Shown here: one piece after another, positions 1 to 7,435 of the stretch | Layout of the letters: each line of letters opens with the position of its first letter | Position numbering within the stretch: the first letter of the stretch is position 1 | Source of the DNA: Desulfobulbus sp. | GTDB taxonomy: Bacteria > Desulfobacterota > Desulfobulbia > Desulfobulbales > Desulfobulbaceae | Assembly: GCA_030600525.1 (NCBI GenBank) | Contig: JAUVLX010000153.1 | Location: 1 to 8,048, forward strand | DNA: 8,048 nt | Direction of reading: 5' to 3' | Position numbers and translations under genes: made by a program | The notes under the pieces: generated by a model | Databases searched by the model: none | What the model saw: only the letters and a program-made list of their open reading frames with translations | What the model was told of the DNA's origin: nothing

Positions 1-157
1 GAAATAACTTGAACATCTCGCATCGCATCTTCAGGTCATCTTTGGCTGATCTTCAATCACAAAGTCCTCAACGTAGCACAACTACACCTGCGGCTTTGTT
101 CAATTAGATCACCCAAATCTAACCTAAATATGAGCGCGATATTGTCCAAGTTATTTA
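1..157. repeat. Large imperfect inverted repeat (intergenic palindromic element)
   Basis: The two halves of this stretch are imperfect reverse complements around a centre near positions 77-81. The outer arms, 2-15 and 143-156, match at 13 of 14 positions (left arm AAATAACTTGAACA). Further in, without gaps, AGGTCA (33-38) pairs with the complement of TAACCT, TTTGG (41-45) with CCAAA, TGATCT (47-52) with AGATCA, ACAAAG (59-64) with CTTTGT, and GTAG (73-76) with CTAC (82-85). A single-stranded transcript could fold into one long bulged hairpin with a small CACAA loop. I find no convincing coding frame in it. It resembles repeated non-coding palindromic elements of deltaproteobacterial genomes, but copy number cannot be judged from one window. 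It ends 130 bases before the start of the giant gene, so it could also influence that gene's expression. The left boundary may lie outside the window. Confidence 0.7.
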
Positions 158-207
158 CGGGCAGCTCCTAAGCGGGACAAGCTCTCCGTCCAGGTCTTCA
201 CCATTTC

Positions 208-236
208 TTGCGAATCCAATGCGATTGTTGTATCTT
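208..236 (+). promoter_or_regulatory. Weak candidate sigma70-type promoter for the giant PilZ gene
   Basis: TTGCGA (208-213) and TATCTT (231-236) are separated by exactly 17 bases and each match the -35/-10 consensus at 4 of 6 positions. A second possible -10, TAAAAT, lies at 244-249 but lacks a good -35 at the right distance. Matches this weak arise by chance often; the support is mainly position, about 54 bases upstream of the start codon and just after the inverted repeat. Confidence 0.2.
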
Positions 237-289
237 TGCTGAATAAAATCAAAAAATTGGGTTAATCGGCATTTCCGAGCTGAATCGCT

Positions 290-3200
290 ATGAATACCAC
301 GTCCTCTTCTTCTGCGCACGAACACAACGAGCATGCTGCCGAGTTTCCGATCAGGCTCTACACCGCACTACGTACAGTACGCCTCTATCCACCTACTAAT
401 CCCCAGGTTATCCAAAATACCGCAGCAGCGCACCAAGCATATAAGACCCTGTTTGATTCCTCCCCAGACGATGATGTCACCATAGCTATTTCTGAACAAA
501 AAATTATTGTTAACGGTTACCATCTTTCACAAAAAGAGCAGGCGCGCCCGCAGATTATAGGTTTGACAACCTTTTTTCAACAACTCAAGCTACACTCTCT
601 CTCCTTTAGAAAATCTTTTACCCAAGAAGACTGTTCACTTTTTATTGGTACCCTTGCCACATTGTTTGGCAAAAAAGAGATTGATGAGTCGCTTTCTGAG
701 CTTTTAAAAACAGCCGATATTAATTCAGTCACTATCGATTCTAAACGCTACGTAGTAGTACGGGAGGGAGAACAAGTTGTTAGCCAAGATCAAATCGGTT
801 TTGGCCCGGGCGTAGGCATTAGTGATGATGAAATGGCCAGTTTTATACTTGGGCAAACAGGGGTATCCACACCTTTTGCAGGTTCACTGCCAAAAGAGTT
901 AGAACCGATTATCAGTATTTTCAGTGAAGCTCTTCAGGATCATGAAAATCCAGCGCAACTTACCTCCGCACTTTTCAACGCGCTCCATGAACAGCCAAAA
1001 GACAATGTACAACATCATGATGATGTAGAAGCCTCTGCCAATACCATTGCCAACCTCGCCCCTGACAAACTCTCTAAACTTCTTGCGTTACTACCTCAAA
1101 CAGAATCGAGCAATGACGTGCTGAATGCAACCATTGACAACCTTCAGCCAAATCAGTTGAACGCTCTAGTCAACAAATTAATCATTGACCTCGCCCAACA
1201 AGCACCTGGATCTCAACCTGCAGAAGATCGCCACACACAACACAACATTATTAAAAGGCTTATACATACCAATAAAGGCACGGAAATTAAAAAATCCATT
1301 GCTCTCAACGTGGATGCCAGACAGCTGCTTGATAATCCCTCCACCACCATTGCCGAACTGCCGCCCCATCTCCTCAACCGGCTCAAGCAGCCAGACTGGT
1401 CTGCACCGGTCCTGGCAAATGCTGTGCAGCAGGCCGTGGACCAACACCCCGGAAGAGGGACCACCATTGACCCTACTGCCGTTAACAGGATGCTTGGCCA
1501 TTATGAGCAACTGCTTGACGAAAAAACCCAGCAGCAGGTCGCTACACAGGCAGGGGCACAACTCGCTTCCATGGGAGGAACGGAACTTGCTAATGTTCTG
1601 ACCCAAAAGTTCAAAGGACTCTTCGGTGACAAGCTCTACCATCAGGTCATCAACCAAGTCTCTGATGATCTGCTTGATGAAACCGTTGAGCACCTCACCC
1701 CAAAGCAGCTTAACCGTATGGTTGCAATGCTGACTTCAAGCATTCCCCTTGCCATAGACAACAACGGCGACCCAGATCTGACAGCTGTTGATGATGATAT
1801 GCTCAGCAAACTGGTCAACACTACCAGGGGCACGGAAATCAAGAAATCCATTGCCCTTAACGTGGACGCCAGACAACTGCTTGATAATCCATCCACCACC
1901 ATTGCCGAACTGCCGCCCCATCTCCTCAATCGTCTCAAGCAACCAGACTGGTCTGCACCGGTCCTGGCAAATGCCGTACAGCAAGCGGTCGAACAACAAT
2001 CAGGGACAGACTCAGCCATAGACACTGCCGCCATCAACAGGATGCTTGGCCATTACGAGCAACTGCTTGACGAAAAAACCCAACAACAGGTCGCTACACA
2101 GGCAGGCGCACAACTCGCGTCGATGGGAGGATCAGAACTGGGGAATGTATTGACCCAAAAGTTCAAAGGACTCTTTGGCGACAAACTCTACCATCAGGTC
2201 ATCAACCAAGTCTCTGATGACCTGCTTGATGAAACCGTTGAGCACCTCACCCCAAAGCAGCTCAACCGCATGGTTGCAATGCTGACTTCAAGCATTCCCC
2301 TTGCCATAGACAACAACGCCCCCCCAGACCTAACGGCTGTTGATAATGAAATACTCAAGAGACTAGTCCAGACCCCTAAAGGCCCGATAGTCAGACAATT
2401 GTATTCTCACCAGGTCGATGCACACACCCTACAGGTGTCAGCTGCGTCAGGGCAATCCCCACCAGCAAACCTGCAAAAGCGGCTCCAACAACCTGAATTG
2501 TCAGGTCCTCTTCTGGTAACAGCAGCTCAGCTAGCGGTAGACCCTTCGATCACGGGGGAAAACCAAACAGACTTTGAGGGATTTAACCAAATCCTTACCA
2601 ACTATGACACCATACTTGACCAGAAACAACAAACGCAAGTCGCAACCCAAGCGGGAATACAACTTGCTGATTTCGAGGACAGTGAACTCGGTGTAATGCT
2701 CATCCAACGCTTTAAAGGACTCTTTGGCGATAAATTATATACTGAAGTTATCAAGCACCTTACCGACGAAAAACTGGCAACGCTCACCCAGCAAATGTAC
2801 CGATTCGTAACGGGCCAGGAATTACTACCAGAAGGTGAATCAAACCAAGAAGTTACTGCAGCCTACAAACGGCTAATGCAGACCGTTAAAAATGTGAAAA
2901 TCCGTACTGTCGTTGAAATGCACCAGGAACGACAGCAAAAGGACGCTGAAAATAAGGCCGAGAAAATATCAAAGGGGATCAACGCCATTCTTGCAAACGA
3001 TACAGACCAATTAGCCGATAAAGATATTTGTCAGCAATTGCCTGATGCAATTATTCAATTCATCAAAGACGATAAAAATATTGAAGCAGATACCCTGTTG
3101 ATGCACACAGCCATAGCGATCCAATCAACTTCTGAGAAGGTACGCAAAAATGGTGCAAAAGCCCTTGCAGTAACAGCACAAAAGCTTGCTGAGCACAAAC

Positions 3201-5230
3201 AATGGGATCGTCTTGTCAAACTTCTTCCCGCGCTTGAGCAAGCGCTTCAGCTAGTTGTCACAGGTGAAACCAGTATAAAAAAGATAATCACTGCGATTTC
3301 ACAATTGGCTCACCATTTTCTCGAACAAGACAACTATGCTAAAGCATTTGAAATCGTTCATGTCATAAACCGAATTGCCGCCTCGACCGTTGGCACAACA
3401 GTCAGCGAAACAGTACGAGAACACGGACTTGCAGTTCTTGACCAAATCAGTTCTGATTCCATTCTTGAAAGGTTGCTCGAAGCCTATCTTCATGATGAGG
3501 AAAAAAGAGAAACCGCAGGAAACCTGCTCACCGATCTTGGCAAAAGGTCGGCACGCTACCAGCTGCAATATTTAATGAACAGTGAAAGTCGTTTTGAACG
3601 GAAACTGTTATTAAACCTGATCAAACAAACCGGCAATGCTGCCAAAGATATTCTGCTTGCGCAAATCCAACAACCATCCCCCTGGTATGTGACCCGCAAT
3701 ATTGTTCGCTTGCTCGGCGAGATAGGTAACCCAGCACTTGTCCGATCCATAAAGCCCTTTATCAACCATCATGATCTCAGGGTCCAGCAGGAAGTATTAA
3801 ATACCGCTATCAAGCTTGGGGGAAATGAGACACCCGATTTCCTCAAACTGGCCTTGTCGTCCATGGATGGTACGATTAGAATTAAAGTTGTACACCATAT
3901 GGGCAACGTTCCTGATGAAAGTTACGTCCCCCCACTCACCGAGTTGCTGGACCAAAATAAATCCATGCAGGGAAAAAACAAAAACCTTTTCCAGCTTGCT
4001 ATCTGCAAAACTCTGGGTATTATTGGCTCCAGGCGTGCACTGCAAACATTACAAAGCGTTGCACAAAGCAAGTCTGTCCTCGGTATAGCTAGTTATGCCG
4101 ACGAAGTCCGTGACGCTGCTGGTCAGACTGCACGACGCATCAGGGCACGGCTTTCTCCAGATCAAAGCCCCCAACTCCCAAGTAGTTCTACTATGAAATC
4201 CCCAAATGGCGACCAACCACAACCAAGCTCCCAAGGACTATCTATAACTGATCAAGAAATTCATATTTTCAAAATGGTCGAACAGGGAAAAAAAGAGGAA
4301 GCCAAAGAAGCTCTCTTTGACTTAGTGACAGCGACAGCAAGGGCCGGAGATTTTCAAAATGCAGAGCGATTGCGGGAACGCATTTACGAAATTGACCCCA
4401 TGGCACTCAGTGAAATTATTCGTTCCGGCGAATTAATTGAACAGGAAAAAACTGGAGCTATAAACCAGGACGATCTGAACACCTGGGCCCAACTCACCGA
4501 TGAACTCACATCAGCTGAGTTCCAGACGATCTACCACGAACTTCGCGAACGTATATTTGCTCCGGAAGAATCAATCGTTAATCAGGGTGAACAAAACGAT
4601 GAACTGCTTTTGATAAATCAAGGAAGCATTAAAGCTTCTCACCTGATTAACAACAAGGAAATCTTTATCACCAGCCTTGGCAGAGGTGAAATCATCGGTG
4701 AAAATTTTTTCACTCCTTCCATTTGGACTATCAACCTAACCGCTCTTACCCAAGCAAGAATCTACGTGTTAAAACAGGATCAGCTAGCAAAATGGAAAGA
4801 GCAATTTCCCGGGCTGGAAGATAAACTGAAAAGCTTTTACAAAAAAAACAATAAAGTTCCTGCAATACTTAAGAAAAAAGGATTGGAACGACGCCAGGAC
4901 GAGCGTTTCAAAATATCACGAAAAATACAGGTGCAACCCACAGACAGCAAAGGAAACCCCATAGGCCGAGGATTCAGAGCTGACATTATTGATATCTCAA
5001 AAGGTGGCCTAGCATTTCTTATTCGTATCGCCAAAAAAGAAAACGCCAAACTCTTGCTCGGCAGAAGCCTGCAAATTGTTTTGCCTGTTGGGGGAAAAGC
5101 TAACTACCTTTATCTGCAAGGACTATCCATTGGAGTACAGCCCTTTAATGTTTTTGAAAGTGATTATGCAGTACACTTTAAATTCCACGCCCACCTGGAG
5201 GCAACCATACTGCAACAAATACTTGGTTAG
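290..5230 (+). CDS. Giant multidomain HEAT-repeat protein with cNMP-binding-like and PilZ domains; putative c-di-GMP effector/scaffold
   Basis: This 1646-residue protein has no visible signal peptide or membrane segment, so it is probably cytoplasmic. Domains in order: an N-terminal mixed alpha/beta domain (about 20-155) containing RLYPPTNPQV and KIIVNGYHL, a type seen at the start of other deltaproteobacterial HEAT or HD-GYP proteins; three tandem ~184-residue modules (330-513, 514-697, 698-867) each carrying FKGLFGDKLY, with a partial fourth module start near 858-872; a charged helical linker; an alpha-helical region with HEAT-like repeats clearest at 1090-1285; a Pro/Ser/Gln-rich linker (about 1288-1320); a TPR-like helical segment; a cyclic-nucleotide-binding-like beta-barrel (about 1399-1515); and a PilZ domain (about 1533-1646). 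PilZ shows RxxxR (R1535, R1539) and DxSxxG (D1568, S1570, G1573), the known c-di-GMP contacts. The cNMP-like domain keeps GE (G1470, E1471), but the segment TINLTAL (1480-1486) replaces the usual phosphate-binding RxA. The start at 290 follows an in-frame stop at 281-283; the ribosome binding site is weak. Inference: a c-di-GMP-responsive scaffold of unknown partners. The reading frame is certain, the fold calls are good, the role is open. Confidence 0.93.
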   Translation: MNTTSSSSAHEHNEHAAEFPIRLYTALRTVRLYPPTNPQVIQNTAAAHQAYKTLFDSSPDDDVTIAISEQKIIVNGYHLSQKEQARPQIIGLTTFFQQLKLHSLSFRKSFTQEDCSLFIGTLATLFGKKEIDESLSELLKTADINSVTIDSKRYVVVREGEQVVSQDQIGFGPGVGISDDEMASFILGQTGVSTPFAGSLPKELEPIISIFSEALQDHENPAQLTSALFNALHEQPKDNVQHHDDVEASANTIANLAPDKLSKLLALLPQTESSNDVLNATIDNLQPNQLNALVNKLIIDLAQQAPGSQPAEDRHTQHNIIKRLIHTNKGTEIKKSIALNVDARQLLDNPSTTIAELPPHLLNRLKQPDWSAPVLANAVQQAVDQHPGRGTTIDPTAVNRMLGHYEQLLDEKTQQQVATQAGAQLASMGGTELANVLTQKFKGLFGDKLYHQVINQVSDDLLDETVEHLTPKQLNRMVAMLTSSIPLAIDNNGDPDLTAVDDDMLSKLVNTTRGTEIKKSIALNVDARQLLDNPSTTIAELPPHLLNRLKQPDWSAPVLANAVQQAVEQQSGTDSAIDTAAINRMLGHYEQLLDEKTQQQVATQAGAQLASMGGSELGNVLTQKFKGLFGDKLYHQVINQVSDDLLDETVEHLTPKQLNRMVAMLTSSIPLAIDNNAPPDLTAVDNEILKRLVQTPKGPIVRQLYSHQVDAHTLQVSAASGQSPPANLQKRLQQPELSGPLLVTAAQLAVDPSITGENQTDFEGFNQILTNYDTILDQKQQTQVATQAGIQLADFEDSELGVMLIQRFKGLFGDKLYTEVIKHLTDEKLATLTQQMYRFVTGQELLPEGESNQEVTAAYKRLMQTVKNVKIRTVVEMHQERQQKDAENKAEKISKGINAILANDTDQLADKDICQQLPDAIIQFIKDDKNIEADTLLMHTAIAIQSTSEKVRKNGAKALAVTAQKLAEHKQWDRLVKLLPALEQALQLVVTGETSIKKIITAISQLAHHFLEQDNYAKAFEIVHVINRIAASTVGTTVSETVREHGLAVLDQISSDSILERLLEAYLHDEEKRETAGNLLTDLGKRSARYQLQYLMNSESRFERKLLLNLIKQTGNAAKDILLAQIQQPSPWYVTRNIVRLLGEIGNPALVRSIKPFINHHDLRVQQEVLNTAIKLGGNETPDFLKLALSSMDGTIRIKVVHHMGNVPDESYVPPLTELLDQNKSMQGKNKNLFQLAICKTLGIIGSRRALQTLQSVAQSKSVLGIASYADEVRDAAGQTARRIRARLSPDQSPQLPSSSTMKSPNGDQPQPSSQGLSITDQEIHIFKMVEQGKKEEAKEALFDLVTATARAGDFQNAERLRERIYEIDPMALSEIIRSGELIEQEKTGAINQDDLNTWAQLTDELTSAEFQTIYHELRERIFAPEESIVNQGEQNDELLLINQGSIKASHLINNKEIFITSLGRGEIIGENFFTPSIWTINLTALTQARIYVLKQDQLAKWKEQFPGLEDKLKSFYKKNNKVPAILKKKGLERRQDERFKISRKIQVQPTDSKGNPIGRGFRADIIDISKGGLAFLIRIAKKENAKLLLGRSLQIVLPVGGKANYLYLQGLSIGVQPFNVFESDYAVHFKFHAHLEATILQQILG
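1277..1828 (+). repeat. Intragenic tandem repeat, unit 1 (552 bp, 184 codons)
   Basis: This unit starts at GTEIKKSIALNVDARQ (residue 330) and is followed without gap by a second copy in the same frame. By eye the encoded segment differs from unit 2 at about 22 of 184 residues, so about 88% are identical. The differences are concentrated at about residues 384-399 and in the last ~22 residues of the unit. Helix-rich composition, with many Leu, Gln and Ala residues, suggests an alpha-helical repeat module. Before it, residues about 275-329 (VLNATIDNLQPNQLNALVNK, then IIKRLIHTNK) resemble the end of a unit, so a degenerate partial copy precedes it. Confidence 0.95.
1829..2380 (+). repeat. Intragenic tandem repeat, unit 2 (552 bp, 184 codons)
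   Basis: This is a near-copy of unit 1 at exactly 552 bp offset (residues 514-697). The block 2153-2317 differs from 1601-1765 at only 6 of 165 bases, all at silent third positions. Other blocks, such as the region after AVQQAV, are clearly diverged in both DNA and protein. This mosaic suggests a recent duplication or later gene conversion between the copies. Confidence 0.95.
2381..2890 (+). repeat. Intragenic tandem repeat, unit 3 (diverged)
   Basis: This is the third copy of the module (residues 698-867), recognisable as protein but strongly diverged as DNA. Conserved landmarks are RLQQPE for RLKQPD, QVATQAGIQLA for QVATQAGAQLA, and an unchanged FKGLFGDKLY at 808-817. It is one residue shorter before that motif, and its C-terminal part is reworked. 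The start of a further unit can be made out at residues 858-872 (AAYKRLMQTVKNVKIR, compare EILKRLVQTPKGPIVR). This copy must be much older than the split between units 1 and 2. Confidence 0.88.
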
Positions 5231-5478
5231 CTTCTTTTATTTTTTTCTTGAATCAAAGCCGCGCTACATCAGATAGGATGCTACAAAAAATAGTGATTTT
5301 ACAGCGTATTTACCGGCCTCATTTATCTTTGCACGTGGTTCTACCTCATCCTACCACCGACTTTTGCACTTGCCAGCTACAGCTCGTAACCCGTTGCCGT
5401 TACAGTTTCTAGTTCATTACTCATCGCTTTTTTATTTGATTACAAAGAGATAAAGACTACTTAATAAGAGGTTGCGCC
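5231..5478. other. Gene-free spacer between the two plus-strand genes
   Basis: This stretch has no convincing coding frame. It begins with a T-rich tract (about 5234-5249), but no strong hairpin precedes it, so I do not call an intrinsic terminator. A short inverted pair GTAAC (5386-5390) / GTTAC (5399-5403) is too weak to interpret. No good -35/-10 pair was found. The length would allow a separate promoter for the downstream gene, but transcription from the upstream gene is equally possible. The last bases carry the ribosome binding site of the next gene. Confidence 0.6.
5466..5471 (+). promoter_or_regulatory. Ribosome binding site of the primase-helicase-like gene
   Basis: AAGAGG lies 7 bases before the ATG at 5479, close to the ideal Shine-Dalgarno sequence and spacing. 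The nearest upstream in-frame stop is at 5437-5439, so this site fixes the start. It contrasts with the weak site ahead of the giant gene. Confidence 0.8.
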
Positions 5479-7251
5479 ATGCCTGATGCAGTAAGTCGAT
5501 TTTACAGGCAATATTTTCCCAAGACACCGATAACCAATCACATGCTGCAGGTGGTTTGCCCGTTTTGCAAAGGGCAACACAAAAAAAATCCTGGAACGTT
5601 AACCATTCTGCTCAATGAAGAGAGCTTCTTCCACGGGTATTTCTGGTGCCAGCATCGGTGCTGCAGCGGTGGATTTCCTCTCTACTTTGCAAAACTCAAA
5701 GGAATAAGCTTAGACCAGGTCCCTGGTTTTGATCCTGATCGTGAATATTTTGGCCAGGATATCGATTTTCCGGCCAAAAATATAAACCAGGATGTCATTG
5801 ATTTTACTGAAAAGCTCACCCCAGAGTTAATAAGGAGCTTCCAACACCAGGCAATTTCCCAAGCAGTACTTGAAGAAATGAAAATCGGCTACAACGGGCG
5901 TTACCTTGTCTACCCGTATATTCAAAGAGATGACAACTATTATACTGCACGTTGTGTGCATCCTGAAAAGGAAGGGGACAGTTTCTGGTACGGAAACGAA
6001 CAGTTTACCACTACTCAATTCCACCTTTTCAATCGTACAGAGATTGAACGCTGCGAAAACGGGAGTTTGATCATCGTTGAAGGTGAAAAGAACCTGTTGA
6101 CTCTTAAAAAGTTAGGACTCCCCTGTATCGCAGTTCCCTCTGCAGCAGACCTGGAACATGTTGATGAACGGCAACTCCAGTGGTTACGCACTATTTTTCT
6201 ATGGGTAAACAACACGGCTGAATCTCTTACAGCTGCCCGCTCTTTTGCCACTCTAATCGGCTACAAGGTACGCCTCATTACCTGGCAGGCGGACCATCCT
6301 CGAAAATATTCGCTTACAGCCATGGCTGTTGATCGTGGCAAAGGTTTTCAGCAGGATGTATTTACCATGCTGCGCAAGGCACGTGCGTTTTCACCCTTTG
6401 CAACCCCTAACCGCGAATATTACCTGTTCAGTACACTGCTAGGTAACGATTCTGACCCGGAACGACGTAATATTAGCACTGGATTTCCACTACTTGACAA
6501 AACATTTGGGGAACTACGCGGGATTAATATTATGGGTGGTACGCCAAAAGCAGGCAAGTCTTGTTTGTTCATCCAAGTTGCTACCGAGATGGCATCTCGT
6601 AAAATACCGGTGATTTACTATGATTTTGAAAACGGCAAACAGAAAATATACCTTCGCACCCTTTCTCGGTGGGCGAGGGTGTCAACAGAAGCACTTCTCA
6701 AAGGAAAGCTTAATCAAGAAGAACTTGCCAGGGTGGAAAAAGCTAAGAAAAAACTTAAAGCGGCGTTGCGCTGGTTTCGGGTGGTCAATGACCGTCAGCT
6801 TACTCCAGAACTCATGCGCCGCCATATTGATTTTTTGCGCCGAGAGACCAACGGCGACCGGGTTGTTGTCATCATAGACAGTCTGCACAAACTCCCTTTT
6901 AAAGACCTGACAAAAAGACGCTCCGGCATTGATAGCTGGTTACGCCATATGGAAGCAATCCGAGATGAATTGCATGTTTCCTTTCTTGTCATATCAGAAC
7001 TTGCCCGCGGTCAAGACGGTCAATTTGAGCACCAGCCACAGTTAGGTTCATTCAAAGGGTCGGGCGACATAGCCTATTCAGCAGATAATGCACTCATTTT
7101 TCTGCCTGACTGGGACCCATTTGACAATACCCCCCCAGAGACAAGGACAAATAATCTATGGATGGTAGCAAGCCGTGAGCAAAGTCCGGGTAAAATAGCA
7201 AAATACCGTCTTGACTACCCTTACTGGGGATTTGTTGAAGAGCAAGGATAG
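5479..7251 (+). CDS. Primase-helicase-like protein: zinc finger, degenerate TOPRIM, SF4 (DnaB/gp4/Twinkle-type) helicase
   Basis: The 590 residues are laid out like phage T7 gp4 and Twinkle. The N-terminus has a zinc-ribbon-like set: CPFC (C27, C30) and, before a Gly-rich turn, C57-Q-H-R-C61-C62 (CHC2-primase-like). A TOPRIM-like domain follows (about 185-280), with VEGE (E201, E203). The next family aspartate is N205, and the expected DxD appears as N244-N-T246. The helicase core has Walker A GGTPKAGKS (353-361), motif H1a DFENG with probable catalytic E384, Walker B VVVIIDS ending at D467, motif H3 with SELARG (506-511) and a downstream GSGDIAYSADN segment like the DnaB GSGxIEQDAD stretch, and R566 in SREQSPGK as a probable arginine finger. 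By family this is an ATP-driven hexameric DNA helicase. Primer synthesis is doubtful given the lost acidic residues. The C-terminus ends shortly after the last helicase motif, so it looks complete. It sits 248 bp after the giant gene on the same strand, and converges with trmFO. It could be domesticated from a phage or plasmid, but no neighbouring phage gene supports this. Helicase fold: high confidence; cellular role: unknown. Confidence 0.9.
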   Translation: MPDAVSRFYRQYFPKTPITNHMLQVVCPFCKGQHKKNPGTLTILLNEESFFHGYFWCQHRCCSGGFPLYFAKLKGISLDQVPGFDPDREYFGQDIDFPAKNINQDVIDFTEKLTPELIRSFQHQAISQAVLEEMKIGYNGRYLVYPYIQRDDNYYTARCVHPEKEGDSFWYGNEQFTTTQFHLFNRTEIERCENGSLIIVEGEKNLLTLKKLGLPCIAVPSAADLEHVDERQLQWLRTIFLWVNNTAESLTAARSFATLIGYKVRLITWQADHPRKYSLTAMAVDRGKGFQQDVFTMLRKARAFSPFATPNREYYLFSTLLGNDSDPERRNISTGFPLLDKTFGELRGINIMGGTPKAGKSCLFIQVATEMASRKIPVIYYDFENGKQKIYLRTLSRWARVSTEALLKGKLNQEELARVEKAKKKLKAALRWFRVVNDRQLTPELMRRHIDFLRRETNGDRVVVIIDSLHKLPFKDLTKRRSGIDSWLRHMEAIRDELHVSFLVISELARGQDGQFEHQPQLGSFKGSGDIAYSADNALIFLPDWDPFDNTPPETRTNNLWMVASREQSPGKIAKYRLDYPYWGFVEEQG

Positions 7252-7254
7252 TTA

Positions 7255-7367
7255 CCTGCTCAGCAGCACCCCACGGAGTCTGCGCTTACCTCTGCGAACG
7301 ATCAGCCAGGAAAAACAGAGCATATCCTGCCTGCTGCTTGTGCGCATCTGGAGCACTGCTGAGCAGG
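7255..7367. repeat. Inverted repeat between convergent genes (12-bp perfect arms)
   Basis: CCTGCTCAGCAG (7255-7266) and CTGCTGAGCAGG (7356-7367) are perfect reverse complements with 89 bases between. Each arm is also nearly self-palindromic (CTGCT-C-AGCAG on the left). Inside, TGCGC (7281-7285) can pair with GCGCA (7342-7346), giving an imperfect extended stem. It begins 3 bases after the stop of the primase-helicase gene. No T-run follows on either strand, so it is not a standard intrinsic terminator. It could protect 3' ends or halt convergent transcription, or be a protein-binding site. Confidence 0.55.
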
Positions 7368-7435
7368 CACAGATCGAGGGGTAGGCGAGGTGTTATTTAT
7401 TATTCGCGGAAGAGGTACGTTGCAGTTAAAATCTG

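Noticed and set aside
1178..1693. Minus-strand open frame of 171 codons inside the giant gene, with a similar one at 1642-2037
   Set aside because: Both are antisense shadows of the plus-strand repeat units; they resemble each other only because the units are duplicated, and they carry no recognisable domain.
1277..2890. Regularly spaced repeats as a CRISPR-like array
   Set aside because: The repeats are 552-bp coding units in one frame without spacers, not short direct repeats.
4841..4848. Run of eight A bases as a possible frameshift site (also 5581-5588)
   Set aside because: The zero frame continues through conserved domains on both sides, so no frameshift is needed, and no stimulatory structure or alternative product is evident.
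5231..5260. T-rich tract after the giant gene as an intrinsic terminator
   Set aside because: No stable GC-rich stem directly precedes the T-run.
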